Part shown: piece after piece, positions 10,180 to 22,509 of the stretch
Layout of the letters: every line of letters begins with the position of its first letter
How positions within the stretch are numbered: position 1 is the stretch's first letter
The notes under the pieces: generated by a model
What the model was told of the DNA's origin: nothing
The model's input: only the letters and a program-made list of their open reading frames with translations
The model's database searches: none
Translations under genes and position numbers: made by a program
Assembly: GCA_019188255.1 (NCBI GenBank)
Contig: JAETXT010000001.1
Span: 4,588,001-4,652,000 of the forward strand
Reading direction: 5' to 3'
Length of the DNA: 64,000 nucleotides
DNA from: Verticillium longisporum
Taxonomy: Eukaryota > Ascomycota > Sordariomycetes > Glomerellales > Plectosphaerellaceae

Positions 10180-13100
10180 TCACGCCTGATGCCCCTCACG
10201 CTCCTCCCATGTCGCACCTTCATGCCCCAACAGCTCTTGCGCTGCTGCCCAAACTTCCTCCGCAATCTCCAGCACATCCTTCGGCATGCGTCCGCCGCCG
10301 TGTGCAAATCTTGCTCCAGAGCTAGGGCCAAGCCCGACGCCGTCCTGCTTCGGCTGGTTCCACCACGCCGAAGCGCCCCCGTCACTGGTCGTGCTGCTGG
10401 CGGCGCTTGAGCTCCTGGCACCATCCAACCCCTTCAACGACTGACGGATACGATTGGTCAAAACACCAATCTCCTCTGTCCGGGTCGTTTTAGTGCTGCC
10501 GTCAGATTCATGCCCCTCCTCATGTACTTCCCTAGCCGCCTCGTCATCAGCTGCAGCCTCCGCATCCACCTGTGGAACCCGAATGTCCCGAAGACGCATG
10601 GTGAAGCCTTCGAACACTGCCAGCCGCTTCTCTGCCGCTTCGGCTCGTGACTTCCACATGGCCGATTCTCGCTTGGCCTCCCGCAGCTGCTCGCTCAGTG
10701 TGCCAATGTCCATGTTCTCCCGCGTCTCGAGTTGCCGTCGGAGCGAAGACGCCGACTCGTCACGGGCTTCCAACTGCTTCTGCAAGCTTCGAATCTGTGC
10801 ATGCAAGAGGCAATTGCCCCCTCCGGGAACAGGGCTTGATGTTGGCACTGGTAGGAAAGGATCGCCCTCGGGGTCATGACTGTCGTGATCATGGCCATGA
10901 GGAGGGCCACCCGATACGGCAGACGGTGGCCGCGAAAAGTTCATGTGCCTGTCAACTGGCGGCTCTTCCTCCTGGGGAACCATCGTACCGAGGCTTGGGA
11001 GATGATCAGGGCTATCGTTGAGCAGTGGAGCAGATGGAGAGGCTGCCTCTTTCTTGGACAGCTCTGGCGTCTGCCGCAATTGGATCTTCCGAAAAGCAGC
11101 AAGTGCTCTTGATGGTGATGTTTCTTCAGGGCGGGAGGCTGCGCGCAGCGTCGTGCTATCACTAGCTGATAGCCTCAGAGGCTTTTTCGTTGCGCTTCCT
11201 AGCCGCAGCGATACTCTGCCGAACGTCTTGGCAGAGCCTTTACTTGACGCACGATCATACGTTAGCCTGACAGGTGGCACTGTTTTCGGCGGCGTGACGT
11301 TTTCTGAGTATGGTGAGATGACCGACCCTGAGACAGTGTCGACCTGCTTTCGAGTGGCTGGTGCTGGTGTGGCGATGAACGATGGGTCCTTGGATGCTCC
11401 CTCCCACATCGCCGCCATGGCCTTGACACCTCCAGGCCGCGATGCTGACTTGCGTAGAGCAGCCTTCGGAGTGGAGAATGCCAGGTTCTCGGATCGAGAA
11501 GGTGTTATGAAACTTCGCATGGTCGACGCCCTTGACCGCTGCGCCATTTCGGCGGCTTGCGAAGCCAAGCTTTCTCTCCGACTTTGGTCAAGTCCTGGCG
11601 CTGATACGGAGGTTTTCGCGAAGTTGATCAATCCAATTTGATCACCGCCGGTCCGTGTTGTGGATGCGCAACTCAGTTTTGTAGATGTGACATTGGTCTT
11701 CGGGGAAGCATTGTCCTACTGAGCTTCCAGCGAATTTGTTCTTGACACATCGGTGTGAACTGGCTCCCTCATAGCAACGTCAAACTCCTTGAAAAACTCT
11801 TTTGGTGTAATCTGCATAGAATTCTCCTGCTCTTTTTCCCTCTCGGCCACGCTCTCTTCGTGCATATTGCTGTTAATGCGGACCGTTTGGTTGGATCCAG
11901 CCCCGCTGGTGTTCCGCTGCTCAAGCGAGCGTGACTCGACCTCCACGTCGGCGGCAATGATGCCTCGCCGGTCTGAGAGGCTCGAATTCCTCACGTCGGC
12001 GCTGCGTGCAACAGGTTTACGCTTCGGGAAAGTGGTGCTCTTCTGGATACCTTGGTGCTCCCCCTGTCCGCGGGCTGGGCTTGCGACCTGCCGTGCCGTG
12101 ATTTTGCTCTCCTCGGACGAACGTCCTTGTCCTCGACTGGGAACAGGTTCTACAATTCCTTGCTCCGGCCAGCCTTCCTGGTCCGTCTTCATGAAACGGC
12201 GGAGACGCGAGGACACAAGTCCTGAATCCGATTGCGGAAGACCGCTCTTCTTGCTAGCTTCAAAGGGGGAACGTACCGGTGAACGTCGCGAAGGGGGAAT
12301 GTTTTCTGACTCATCGCCTCCTTCGCTCCCCGTTGATTGACAGAGCATCCGAGATTGAAGGGTCTGAAGTGACGGACTGGCTTTTGTAGAGGATCGAGGT
12401 TTGGTTGCATCCTGCGAACTGCGTGATTTCGCAGCTGGCGTGGTCATCGGCTGAGTTGCCGGCATAGCACGATTATTCCCAGACGTGCAGCTGTTTCGAG
12501 TCACTTCGACCGATTGCCGGGGTGTGCCATCTGCAGATGATTTCGTCTTTCCGGCAGGGCTGAGCTTCGCGGCTGTCATCATCTTTGCTAAGGTTGATGG
12601 AAATGGCTGCTTCATGTTTGACGTCGCACATGTTGGGTCTTGTGTGTCTGGGAGATGTTGTCGCGAGGTTGACTCCGGTGGCCATTTCTGCGCGCCATAG
12701 TCGGAAACACTCTCCTCCGCTGTTGGAGAGAGAGGGTTGAGTGAACTTTTGGGAGGAATTTTAGTGATCGAATCGGAGTAAGATGACTTTGGTCGGGTCC
12801 GTCGAATGGATAGAATGTCGGCTGTGCTGTTGGAGATACTTTGACTCGTCAAGCTTCCACGCCCTAACACACGGTTAACATAATCAGAATCAAGAACGAC
12901 TAATTTTCAGGGCAAAACACACTCTGAGCCGGTGTGGGCGTATCCAGCGTTGATGATCCAGTACGACCGGCCCCTGGCATATCAGGACTGTGGTCTTCCC
13001 AGCCAGGAGGCCGTTTAAGCTTGAATGGCTCTGAAGCGGAGCTTCTCAAGAAACCTCTCCGACTAGCCAAATCTCCATCGGAGTTTCCTTTGCTCCTCCC

Positions 13101-14697
13101 TTTGCCGGCCAGAACAGAGAGGCTTCGTAAATTTCTGACAACATCTCGCCAGTGAGTGATGATCATCTCAGCAATCTCGTTGGCGATCAGTATCTTGTCG
13201 ACTGTGGGAGAATGTTCCGAAACCATGGTCTTGCTGCGCGACCTTTCTTTCTTGAGTTTTGTTGGGGTCATAGGAAACAAGAGGAGCCCTGAGGATGGGT
13301 GAGCAACTCTTATGTTGTATGTGTCGAGGAGGTCGCCAATGAGTAGGGGTCCGAATATGATACCAAGGGCGCTGTAACCCATGAGGTCAGATGTTGGAAG
13401 AGGATGGCCCAGACCATCCTCGTGGGGCGCGATCTCTGCTTGACGGCCTACGAGAGAGAGCAGACCATAGACGGCTCAGACGAGCACGCGATGGAATTGT
13501 GACTGAAGAGTACCAATGGCCAGTGCAATCTATCGACCTCGTATCTTGGTTTGCCTCGTTCTGATGAACTCGGGCTCGGCACGAGACTGACTGTGGATGG
13601 CAACAAGCGCGTCAAACAAGCCTAGTGATCCGAGGATACCTCCAGGCAGAACTCCGAGGAACTTTTTGAATGCCGATGCAATGTCGTGAGGGCCAGCGTT
13701 GATGTGGGTTGGAAGGTTCGGGCATCGAACAGTACGGGCAACCTCCTCATTCTGGCCCTCGAAGCAATAGTAATCGAAGAGAGCATTGACGATGCGTTGT
13801 GAGCCGGGGATTCTGAAGACGCCGCGAGTCACGAGACCTTATGGCGTCAGTACTGCTGAACAGGATGATCAGAGCGAACATACCATGTTGCGCGAGGTAC
13901 TGCGCTGTGGCCCGAATGCATGTTGGGAGCATTAAGGCCCCTGGAGCATATTCGGCAGGAAGATAAAACATGCTCTTTCCACCAAGTCTGACCATGGTTT
14001 GTAGACTCAGTCGCTTCTGCGGCTCCTTTCTACCATGCATCATCTTCAGAGCCAGATCACTGACGCTCCGTCGATGACGTGGTATGTGGCCGGCAGCCTG
14101 TTCCGTGTGTTCTCGTTCCTCGGTAGACGGCGTCCGCAGTATCTTCGACCACCACTTCCTCTTCTCCGTCATGGTCGAGGGGTATGTGTCTCGCTAATTC
14201 CCATCAATGTAAAGCTTCAGCACAATACAGAGGCGTCTCACCTTTCCCTTTACGAAATCATCCGTCACTAGGACACGGATCCCATGCTTCACCTCCGGTT
14301 AGCAACTTCAGAGCCGTACGGAGACCAGTCTCAACTGAACCTTTTTAGCCAACCTGTTGTACTCCACCACAAAGTGCTGCCTGTCTTCAATCTCATCAGT
14401 GTCCGAAAACATGGCCAGGTCGCCGCTGGATGACGTCCACGTCGCGCTGCTCTGCAAATACTTGGTCCTGCGACCGGACCCGGTCAACGGCGCAGGGACG
14501 ATGTCCGAATTTGCAAGACGCGGATAGCGAGACGCAGACGACTGCCTGGAAACCGGCATGCTATGAGGGACGAGGAAGCTCGTAGGCGCAGTGCTGCCGG
14601 CGTGGCTCTTCTGAGTTTCCGACTCTATTTCTTTCGATGACTTTGTCGAGAAGGATGGGTTGGGGACGCAGCCCGAACCTCTGTTGTAAGACTGCAT
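10180..14697 (-). CDS. RhoGAP-domain protein, interrupted by three in-frame stops
   Basis: Large GTPase-activating protein for Rho-type GTPases, conceptually ~1436 residues. Exons (minus strand): 14697-14341, 14286-14242, 14193-13884, 13837-12923 and 12863-10180; all phases agree. The RhoGAP domain has the arginine-finger motif GVFRIPGS, then IASAFKKFLGVLPGG and DLMGYSALGIIFGPLL. A Ser/Pro-rich linker follows, then a coiled coil in the last third (heptads around LLHAQIRSLQKQLEARD). Reading along the conserved frame meets TAG at 13532-13530 and TGA at 13478-13476, both inside the RhoGAP domain where homologues have ordinary residues, and TAG at 11718-11716. All other sequence stays open and conserved, so any decay is recent or the stops are sequence errors. 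Two weak GT-AG pairs could remove them in frame: 13537-13448 (90 nt) and 11719-11672 (48 nt), the first at the cost of part of the domain. The start is uncertain, because an open stretch continues upstream. Confidence 0.75.
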
Positions 14698-15589
14698 AAT
14701 GAGAGATTGCAATGCGTAAGTCGTGTGGGTAGGAAGAATGCAGGTAATAGAGGGCAGTGGTGCCAAGATGGTATTCAAGGTGTCTAAGGGGGTATGTCAA
14801 AACCTGCAAGACGGAGATGCCGGTCCTCGTGGCTGTTGAAGATCTGCGGATGGTGAAATAACGTGGCCGCTGTAGAGAGCTTGCCATGATGGGAAGATGC
14901 CTGCTTATGCTCTTCGTTCGCGTCTTGACCCGAGCCAACCTGGCGACCAAGGTAAAGTGCTCTTTCCTGACCTGCAGTCTGTCAAGGGTGTGACTCCGCC
15001 CTGTGAATCGAACCTTCCTGCTTCTGACAAGAGATTTGCAGTTGCCCTCCCACACGCTGTTTGTAGTCTGCAGCTGGTTGCGCTCTTGTCGAGTCGCCAC
15101 AATCGCCAACAGGAAGTACCGCAGCATAAGGTACCTATCCAAGGACCTAGGTTATCTCCGTCAGTCTGCACACACGATCAGCGCTTGCGAACAAAAAATG
15201 AAAGGGACAACGGTTCCACAACAGACTAGATTCAACTGAATCCCGAGGCTCAATACCGCGGACCACCCTTTCAGATCAAAACATTGAGCGATCATCTGGA
15301 CCGTCTCTCATGCAGGTGAGCAGGTCCTCTATAGCGTGTGACAAAGGAAAGAAAAAGGCGGAAGACGTTGGATGCGAACCGTGCATCTGGCCAGGTTCCT
15401 CCCAGCGAAGCCCGTTTTCTCAGACGCCGTGCAGAAAATGCATCAAAGATCTTTCCACCCCCCCATATCCTGGTTCTCCTGTTCTCCTGTTCTCCCGTCC
15501 CGATCCCTGTGCTCCGTCCCCTTCCCTTCTACTGTCCGTCATCCATCATGGTCGTTGCGTGTCATGTGTAGCTGATTGGCAGGGAGCCC
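14698..15589. other. Intergenic region upstream of the RhoGAP gene
   Basis: The 890 bp between the RhoGAP start and the 3' end of the SNF4-type gene, both on the minus strand. Pyrimidine-rich around 15450-15540. Open frames here have no coding character that I can support. It presumably contains the RhoGAP promoter and the SNF4 3' UTR. Confidence 0.5.
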
Positions 15590-17356
15590 CTACCTCAAGT
15601 CGTCCTCCTCTCCGTGAAGGAGGACATACTTGAGAATGTCGGATAGGGAGATGATGCCGACCAATCGATTCTCATCGTCCACCACTATGAGGCGATGCAC
15701 TCTCGACTTGCGCACTGTGTCGAAAATGGAGTCCAACCGGTCTTCGGGGCCGCAGGTGTAGATGCCCGGGAAATCGTCCGGTCGCTTGCAGAGTGCCTCG
15801 CCGACACTGGAAGACAGGTCGTCGTATGCTCCTCCCTTGATGCAGGGAATGATATCGACCGCCTCGAAGACATTGAGTAGTCGGTTGTGTTTGTCAACCA
15901 GAGGAACGCACGATATGTCATGCTTGACCATGAGGGACACGACGTCGAGGACGGAGGTGCTCATGTGTGCCGTCGCGATGTGGCCCCATGTACCAAGGCC
16001 GACATCTCTGACCGCCTTCTTCAGCATGACTGTGTTGTGTTCGTTGTTGACGGCGATGAACTTGAGGATTCGGTATTGGGTTATGACACTAACAACAGTC
16101 TCCCTCCTCGTTTCGTCGTCGAGGTCTACAAGGGGGATTCGGCGGGCCTTCGTCTTCAACATGCGGCGGCATGCCTCGTATAGGGGGCGCATAGGGTTGA
16201 CTGAGACGGTCTCGAGTGGAGACACGCCGATAGCCTTCTCGATATCTGGTGGTCGTGGTTAGCATTGCCCATTCTTCCTGTCGAGTCCTTTCGATTCGTA
16301 CCCCGCAAGCTGCTGAGTCGGAAGTGGTCGAGCTTGCTGATCTCGTCAGGAAACTGGCAGTAGTATTGAATGACATTGATAAAGTCGGTCGCCGTCAACA
16401 GGCCGGCAAAGGTCGACGAATGCGAATCCCATAGCGGGGCAGAAACAATTGCTGGCAAGGCTGGTTAGGACACGCACGCGACAGCAGCAGGAGAATGCGG
16501 GGTCGGCAGGCAGCGTACAGTTCTGGATGAGGATATTCAAGCTCTTCTTGATGAGGAGGTCGTTGTCGAGCACGATCAATCGGAAGGACAGGGGCAGGAC
16601 GTCGTAACTGGTTCGGACCTTGAGGAACTCCCGAATGGCTCTCTAGGACGGGCGAGGCAGTGGTCAGCATATGGTGCTACGAGTTGCTACGACAGGGCCG
16701 GTTGTCGCATCTAGTCGTCACGGAGGTTGCACCCGGGCGGTCAACCTGTCTCAAGGGCATGCGACCCCGCGCTTCGCAGACTTCCGTGCGGACAGAGTAC
16801 GAGATGAAGCACGAGACATGGCAGGCAGAGGGGGACAAGACAGGCAAGGGTAAGCTCTTACCAGACCCTGCATCTGCTCCTTATCGAGCGGGCTTAGGGG
16901 TTTCGCCGTCATTTCTGTGCGCGCAGCGGCCGCCGAAGGGGCGGGCTTGGGGCGAAGGTAGGAGGAGGGTGTGACGAAAGGAAGCTCGTGACCTTGACCG
17001 TGTGTTGGCGCTGGGGCGGAGAGTTGGGGTGCGTGAGCGTGGGGTTGGGGATGGGACTGGGAAGCAGAGGAGGAGGAAGCGTTCGGTCTGGCAATCGAGG
17101 CCGCGGTAGCGAAGACGGGAGGCGCCTGTGTTCCACTGCCACTGGGGCCGGCGTTGGGCTTTGGGCCTGAAGACGATGGTGGTACTGTCGCTGCTTCTGG
17201 TGGTGGTGGTGGTGGTGGTGGTGGTGGGAGCGCTGCTGCTGCCACTTCTGCTGCAACCGTGACTCTAGGCTCAGGGACAGTTCCGGCTTCAGCTCCAGAA
17301 TCGGCGGGCGCGGCCGCGGCGGGGTTATTTTCAAGGTCCATGTCGTGGTCAGGCAT
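15590..17356 (-). CDS. SNF4: SNF4-type AMPK gamma subunit (CBS domains)
   Basis: Regulatory gamma subunit of the SNF1/AMPK kinase complex, about 474 residues. Exons (minus strand): 17356-16862, 16642-16519, 16451-16302 and 16245-15590; phases agree and each acceptor is preceded by a CTRAC-type branch site. The N-terminal ~150 residues are Pro/Ala-rich and disordered, including a run of ten prolines from a GGT repeat, an extension common in filamentous fungi. The remainder contains four CBS motifs with diagnostic strings: [52 protein letters not shown] and [19 protein letters not shown] pairs bind adenine nucleotides and control the kinase when glucose runs out, allowing release from catabolite repression. 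This agrees with the carbon-acquisition genes further right, although no direct link can be claimed. Confidence 0.93.
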
Positions 17357-18990
17357 CGTCGGTCGTACCGAGCCGGAGGGGACTTGTGGGAGCTAGTGAT
17401 TGGCGCATGCGCCCGTCTACCAAGCTGTCGTGTAACGCTGGCGAGATTGAAAACTCGACGATGTTTGTACACCTGCTCTCGGACGTTGATGAGTCGAAAG
17501 GCGAAGTTGATCAACCGGAAAGCAAGGCCTGCAGGAAATCTGGTACTGCTTTGGGAGGGGGGTTGAGTGGGCTGTCGGCTGGCACAAGCGACGGATGAGC
17601 CAGACTGGACAGACAGACTAGGAGGAGCTGGGCGATCAGAGGCTAGGGGGAAGGCGAGATGGAGGGGAGGGGGGCCTTTGGAGGGGGGTGTACGTGCTGT
17701 GGTTGGTGGGAAGAGGGCTTTGTCGAGGGAAATAGGTAAGGCAGCTGCGGGAGATAAGGATAAGATTGTGGTGATGAGCTCATGTTTCATGGGAGCTCCC
17801 GATTTACTGCCGCAATGTACGTGAATAACCTTGAAAGTCTAAAGTTGAATAATCATTTTGTGAGCCCGTCCTTCATCCCGCTCGGCGTGGTGCTCTGTTG
17901 GTGATTGAAGTTTTCCGTCTTTCGGCCTTCAGCACCTAGGTCCCTACCTCACAGCGAATCGGGGCAGAATCCATAGGGTGAAGCGGCCCAAATGAAGACA
18001 GGCAGGCATGCGAGGGCAACAACAGATGGCCCGTGCTCAGAGCCTTCTGTCTCTTCAGGGCGCCAAGCACTAAAACATCGCAACACTCACTGAAGGTTGG
18101 CAAGCTGGGGGGGAGCTCCCAAGGCTCCCGAGGGAAAGTGGGCCATAGTTTTGGGACGTGCAGTGTGCTGCAGGTCCGGTCGAGGTGAGCACTTGCCAGG
18201 TTATCGGTTTAAGCCCCCCATGGTGGTGGACTAATCAGGTTAGCGCCCTTGCCGCTCTTGCTCAGGCTCGACTCAGGACGGTCTTGCCGAACCCCGCAGG
18301 ACCGTGAATGCAGAGCACCTCGGCGCCAGAGGGCAACTCTGGGGAAATCCTCCCGAAATACGGGCTTCTCGAGGATACACTTGCTCACCTCCGGGAGGGA
18401 TGATCTGGGTTAGAGATCTAAGCTGGCGCCTTGGTGTACTGAACGAAGGGTAATCATATCCTCTGACGTACTCGACTCGATGATTCGACCACCCAAGATG
18501 GTTGACCTTTCACCAACCTGGCCCGATCAGCAGGATTTGGTCCGGACCTTGTACGAACTACGATCTAAGTACATAAGCCCACGTGTTTCAGGTTCTTGAC
18601 TTGGTGAAGAAATACCTTTCTGCAAGACAGGTAATTTGGCTTGCCTTGATCTTTAGGCCTAAACGATTGTTGCATGATGATCCGGATGCATACTCGCTCG
18701 ACAACTACACTGATAACATTGCTCATGACCACATACCTCTCTGTGCAGTTTCCAAGTGCTCACACTGGCTGGGGGTTGCGTAACCTGGACCAGAGATTAT
18801 CAAACGTTGACAAGATTCCTATGACACTCCTCACCAGCACATGGACATGACAAATGAACGCGCAAGGCTCTCTGGCCAAGAATCAAATATGTTGACTAGT
18901 AGGATTTGTAGAAGGTGCTACACTAGGGTATCATTACTTACTGCATAGTCAAAAGAGTTCATGAAATGCCTGTTACGGTCGGCCCCAAAG

Positions 18991-19051
18991 GGGCTTAGTG
19001 ACAGCCCTCACACGGTCGTAAGTGCCATACGGCAGCTATCCAATTGAGCTA
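18991..19051 (-). other. Degenerate tRNA-like element
   Basis: On the minus strand an A-box-like string TAGCTCAATTGG (19051-19040) is followed at tRNA-like spacing by a perfect 5-bp stem with a 7-base loop (GGGCT/AGCCC, 19007-18991) in the place of a T-arm. The loop lacks the TTCRA consensus and the sequences expected to form the acceptor stem do not pair. A decayed tRNA gene or tRNA-derived SINE fragment is possible; chance is not excluded. Confidence 0.25.
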
Positions 19052-19408
19052 AAAGGATATGTCCAACCCTGAGGTGAGCATGAGCGGGGGTCGTAATCGA
19101 ATCACGGGTACAGGTGAATTCAATGTTTCACGGGACCCCCGGTGACTAAGCAGACCACCCCCTTGACGCGTCGCGTGTTGTCGCCCACATTGCAGGGCCA
19201 GCTCTCCGAAACACATGACCGAGCCGTGGGGACTGCGGCCTCAGCAGGGGCTTTCAGCCTATTCCCCGACAACTCTCTATCCCCGGAGCTGGACTCTGAA
19301 TCTGGGGGTGCTCCATTCGAGTCTATCAATTGTGCAGGCGGCAGTAAAGGCCTACGCGTTCACGATAGGGCGATCACACTGGGAGAAGAGCGGACGGCTA
19401 ATAGTTCA

Positions 19409-19454
19409 GGTACCTACGTAGACGTAGGTACCTAGGTACCTAGGTACGTACGTA
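19409..19454. repeat. Palindromic GGTACCTA tract
   Basis: Overlapping copies of GGTACCTA and TAGGTACC form a short self-complementary tandem tract. Both strands read almost the same, so it can fold into a hairpin or cruciform. Similar CCTAGGTA tracts occur in intergenic DNA of many filamentous fungi. Confidence 0.85.
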
Positions 19455-20418
19455 TGACCGATCCTGTCGTCCCCTTAATGCATCCCAAGAGCGCCAAAGA
19501 AGGACCACTGCTCGCAGAACCGGGCATCTATCCTCAGTAATAGCCAGTGAGTCTTTGCACGAAAGCATCTGGAGCCTACGACACCGTCCAGATTGAAGAA
19601 GATCAGGTAGAAGTGACTCGCCTTTCGGAAACTAGCATAGCTCCCAGGGACATCAGAACCTACACCCAGCAGACTAGCAACTCCACAGCGACGCAACAGA
19701 ATATTGATCAACGGACTACTCCTATGAAAAAGGCAATCACTGAAGGCTAAAGCTCTATCCGTATACTCACCCACAAGCTCAATGTTTTAGAATCCTCTTT
19801 GATGGCGAGCTCAGGGCCCTCTCAGTCCCGGCTCAAGCTTAAAGCAGCGAGGCTCTGGGCTACCATCTCAAAGGTTCTCCCCGTCCCACATGTGCAGCAG
19901 CCGCCTGCCAATCACAGGCACACAGATTCGTCGAGGCTTGGGCAGGAGGGGCTCCACCCTTGGGTCTGGTGCGCGGTTGCTGCTGCTCCACTCAACATCA
20001 TTGCTCGTTGCTCCCTGTTGCTTGCTCCTGGGTTCCTGTGCTGTGGTGGAGCGTCAACCTTGACAACGCAACAGAGCATTCATTGCTGCTCCTTCTTTCG
20101 CCCTAAATCTTGCCTCGACCACATTCATCGTATCAACACCATTCATCCTCTCGAGCATCCTCGCCATCCGACCCCTCGCCGTCGCGAGACCCACGGGCTA
20201 CACGCCGCCTTTTCCTTCCTTTCGTACATTTCCCGAAAAAGCAAACCTGATCAGGTACCTGCCGCAGCCTCGACGACGTCGCCAACCCCGTCATCAGCTC
20301 CGCCTCCCGACGCATTCCTGGGCACCACCCGCGAACCGCCCTCAACAAAACACAACATCCCAGACTGTCGCTGAACTAACAATACTCTTTCCCCGGCCAT
20401 CGTTGCCTACCGCCCGCG

Positions 20419-22509
20419 ATGGGTAATTGTAGCTCTTGCTGCGGAGGTAATTACAAGACATCGAGGGACAGAGCATGACGACGACGGCTGCTGATCATAA
20501 TGACTTTGCAGGCAGACCCCGCGATGGCCTTTACGAGCCCGTACTTGCCGACAGCGAGAGAGAAGCCGTTGCCGACCTCTTGCAATACCTCGAAAACGTA
20601 TGAATTCTTGGCGCATCACCCCTCGTTTTTCCCTGTTTGTGCTGACCACAATGTAGCGGGGCGAGACTGATTTCTTCTCCGGCGAGCCTCTGCGAGCTCT
20701 GAGCACCCTAGTTTTCTCCGAGAATATCGACCTACAACGGAGTGCCAGCCTTACGTTTGCTGAAATCACGGAGCGAGGTACGTTCAGCTGGATGGCACCG
20801 TTGAATCCTGGGGTTTCCAATCTTGTTGGCCGATCTACACGTATCGGTCTAGCCGACCTGGTCTCCCTAGGAGCATAGATCTTGTGCTGACGAAACTTTC
20901 CCAGATGTTCGAGAGGTCGACCGAGACACCCTCGAGCCCATTCTATTCTTGCTTAACAGCTCCGATATTGAGGTCCAGCGTGCTGCCAGCGCCGCGCTCG
21001 GCAACTTGGCCGTCAACAGTGAGTGTGGCTGGCCGAAGTCTGCGGTGCGCAAACTGACCCTCCGCCAGCGGAAAATAAGGTCCTCATTGTTCAAATGAGT
21101 GGCCTGCAACCTCTGATTCGTCAAATGCTCTCTACCAACGTTGAAGTCCAGTGCAACGCCGTTGGGTGTATCACAAACCTTGCGACACATGAAGACAACA
21201 AAGCCAAGATCGCGCGATCCGGCGCCCTCGGCCCTCTGACGAGACTGGCAAAGTCCAAGGACATGCGAGTGCAGCGCAATGCGACTGGTGCTCTTCTCAA
21301 CATGACGCACTCTGGTAAGTGCCCTTCAGGGCCGCTTTCCCACAGCCACTGACACATCACAGACGAGAACCGACAACAACTCGTTAATGCCGGCGCCATC
21401 CCTGTTCTTGTTCAGCTCCTGTCCTCCTCCGACGTCGACGTCCAGTACTACTGCACGACTGCCCTGAGCAACATCGCCGTCGATGGCAACAACCGACGCA
21501 AGCTAGCCCAGAGCGAGACCAAGCTGGTTTCGTCGCTGGTCGCCCTGATGGACTCGTCCTCGCCAAAAGTGCAGTGCCAGGCAGCACTTGCTCTTCGAAA
21601 TTTGGCTTCCGATGAGAAGTACCAGCTTGATATCGTCCGTTCCAATGGCCTGGCTCCTCTGCTGCGCCTCCTTCAGTCATCGTACCTTCCGCTCATTCTC
21701 TCGGCTGTTGCCTGCATTCGCAACATTTCTATTCACCCGTTGAACGAATCGCCCATCATCGAAGCCGGATTCCTGAAGCCCCTCGTTGACCTCCTCGGAT
21801 CTACCGATAACGAGGAAATCCAGTGTCACGCCATCTCGACCTTGAGAAACCTGGCTGCTAGCTCTGACCGCAACAAGGCGCTGGTCCTCGAGGCTGGTGC
21901 AGTTCAGAAATGCAAGCAGCTAGTTCTCGATGTGCCCGTCACCGTCCAGTCCGAGATGACGGCGGCGATCGCTGTCCTCGCACTCAGCGACGAGCTGAAG
22001 TCTCACTTGCTCAACCTGGGCGTATTCGCAGTCCTCATTCCCCTCACCAGCTCGCCGAGCATCGAGGTTCAGGGTAACAGTGCCGCTGCGCTCGGCAACC
22101 TGTCCTCCAAGGGTTCGTACTTTGTTCCCCTGCACTTGGCATTTATGGGGTTACGGTTTACTAACCAGTGTCTCTAGTCGGCGACTACTCTGTCTTCGTC
22201 CAAGACTGGAAAGACCCGCACGGCGGCATTCACGGCTACCTGACCAGATTCCTGCAGAGCGGTGATGCCACATTCCAGCACATCGCGATCTGGACCTTGC
22301 TGCAGCTCCTCGAGTCCGAGGACAAGGCTCTGATTCAACTCATCGGTCAGGCCGAGGATGTTGTCGACCAGATCAAGGAGACGGCCAACCGCCACGTAGA
22401 GCCAGACCACGAATTTGAGGACGACGATGAGGGCGAGGTTGTCACGCTCGCGCAACGCTGCCTCGAGCTTCTGGGACAGAGCACTTCCAAGACCCACATT
22501 GAGGGTTAA
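20419..22509 (+). CDS. VAC8: Vacuolar armadillo-repeat protein VAC8
   Basis: Peripheral vacuolar membrane protein of about 558 residues made of armadillo repeats; in yeast it acts in vacuole inheritance, homotypic fusion and the nucleus-vacuole junction. Seven exons: 20419-20446, 20512-20597, 20657-20777, 20905-21018, 21069-21314, 21363-22112 and 22178-22509, all in phase. The tiny first exon encodes [10 protein letters not shown]: Gly2 is a myristoylation site and Cys4, Cys7 and Cys8 are likely palmitoylation sites, the known anchoring signal of this family. About eleven ARM repeats follow, with recurring strings such as [30 protein letters not shown] and [14 protein letters not shown]. The C-terminus is acidic ([10 protein letters not shown]). 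Length and repeat order match family members, and no frame is broken. Confidence is high. Confidence 0.96.

Larger units (their letters stand above)
17357..20418. other. Gene-poor 3 kb region
   Basis: Intergenic DNA between the SNF4-type and VAC8 genes, which are divergent, so both promoters lie at its ends. The middle (18.4-19.2 kb) is visibly richer in A/T than the flanking genes. It contains a degenerate tRNA-like element and a palindromic GGTACCTA tract, listed separately. The 600 bp before VAC8 are C- and T-rich and are probably its promoter and leader. Open frames here lack coding signs. No transposase or reverse transcriptase remnant was recognised. Confidence 0.5.

Noticed and set aside
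13448..13537. A 90-nt intron that would remove two RhoGAP stops
   Set aside because: GT and AG borders exist and the length keeps frame, but the donor (GTCGAT) is poor, no branch site is visible, and it would delete conserved RhoGAP residues (IALAI, AVYGLLSLVG). Mentioned only as an alternative.
14561..15142. 193-codon minus-strand frame upstream of the RhoGAP gene
   Set aside because: Overlaps the first RhoGAP exon out of frame and shows no conserved sequence.
19799..20374. 191-codon frame just upstream of VAC8
   Set aside because: Low-complexity Pro/Ser/His-rich product without splice link to VAC8, whose acylated N-terminus starts at 20419; treated as leader or promoter.
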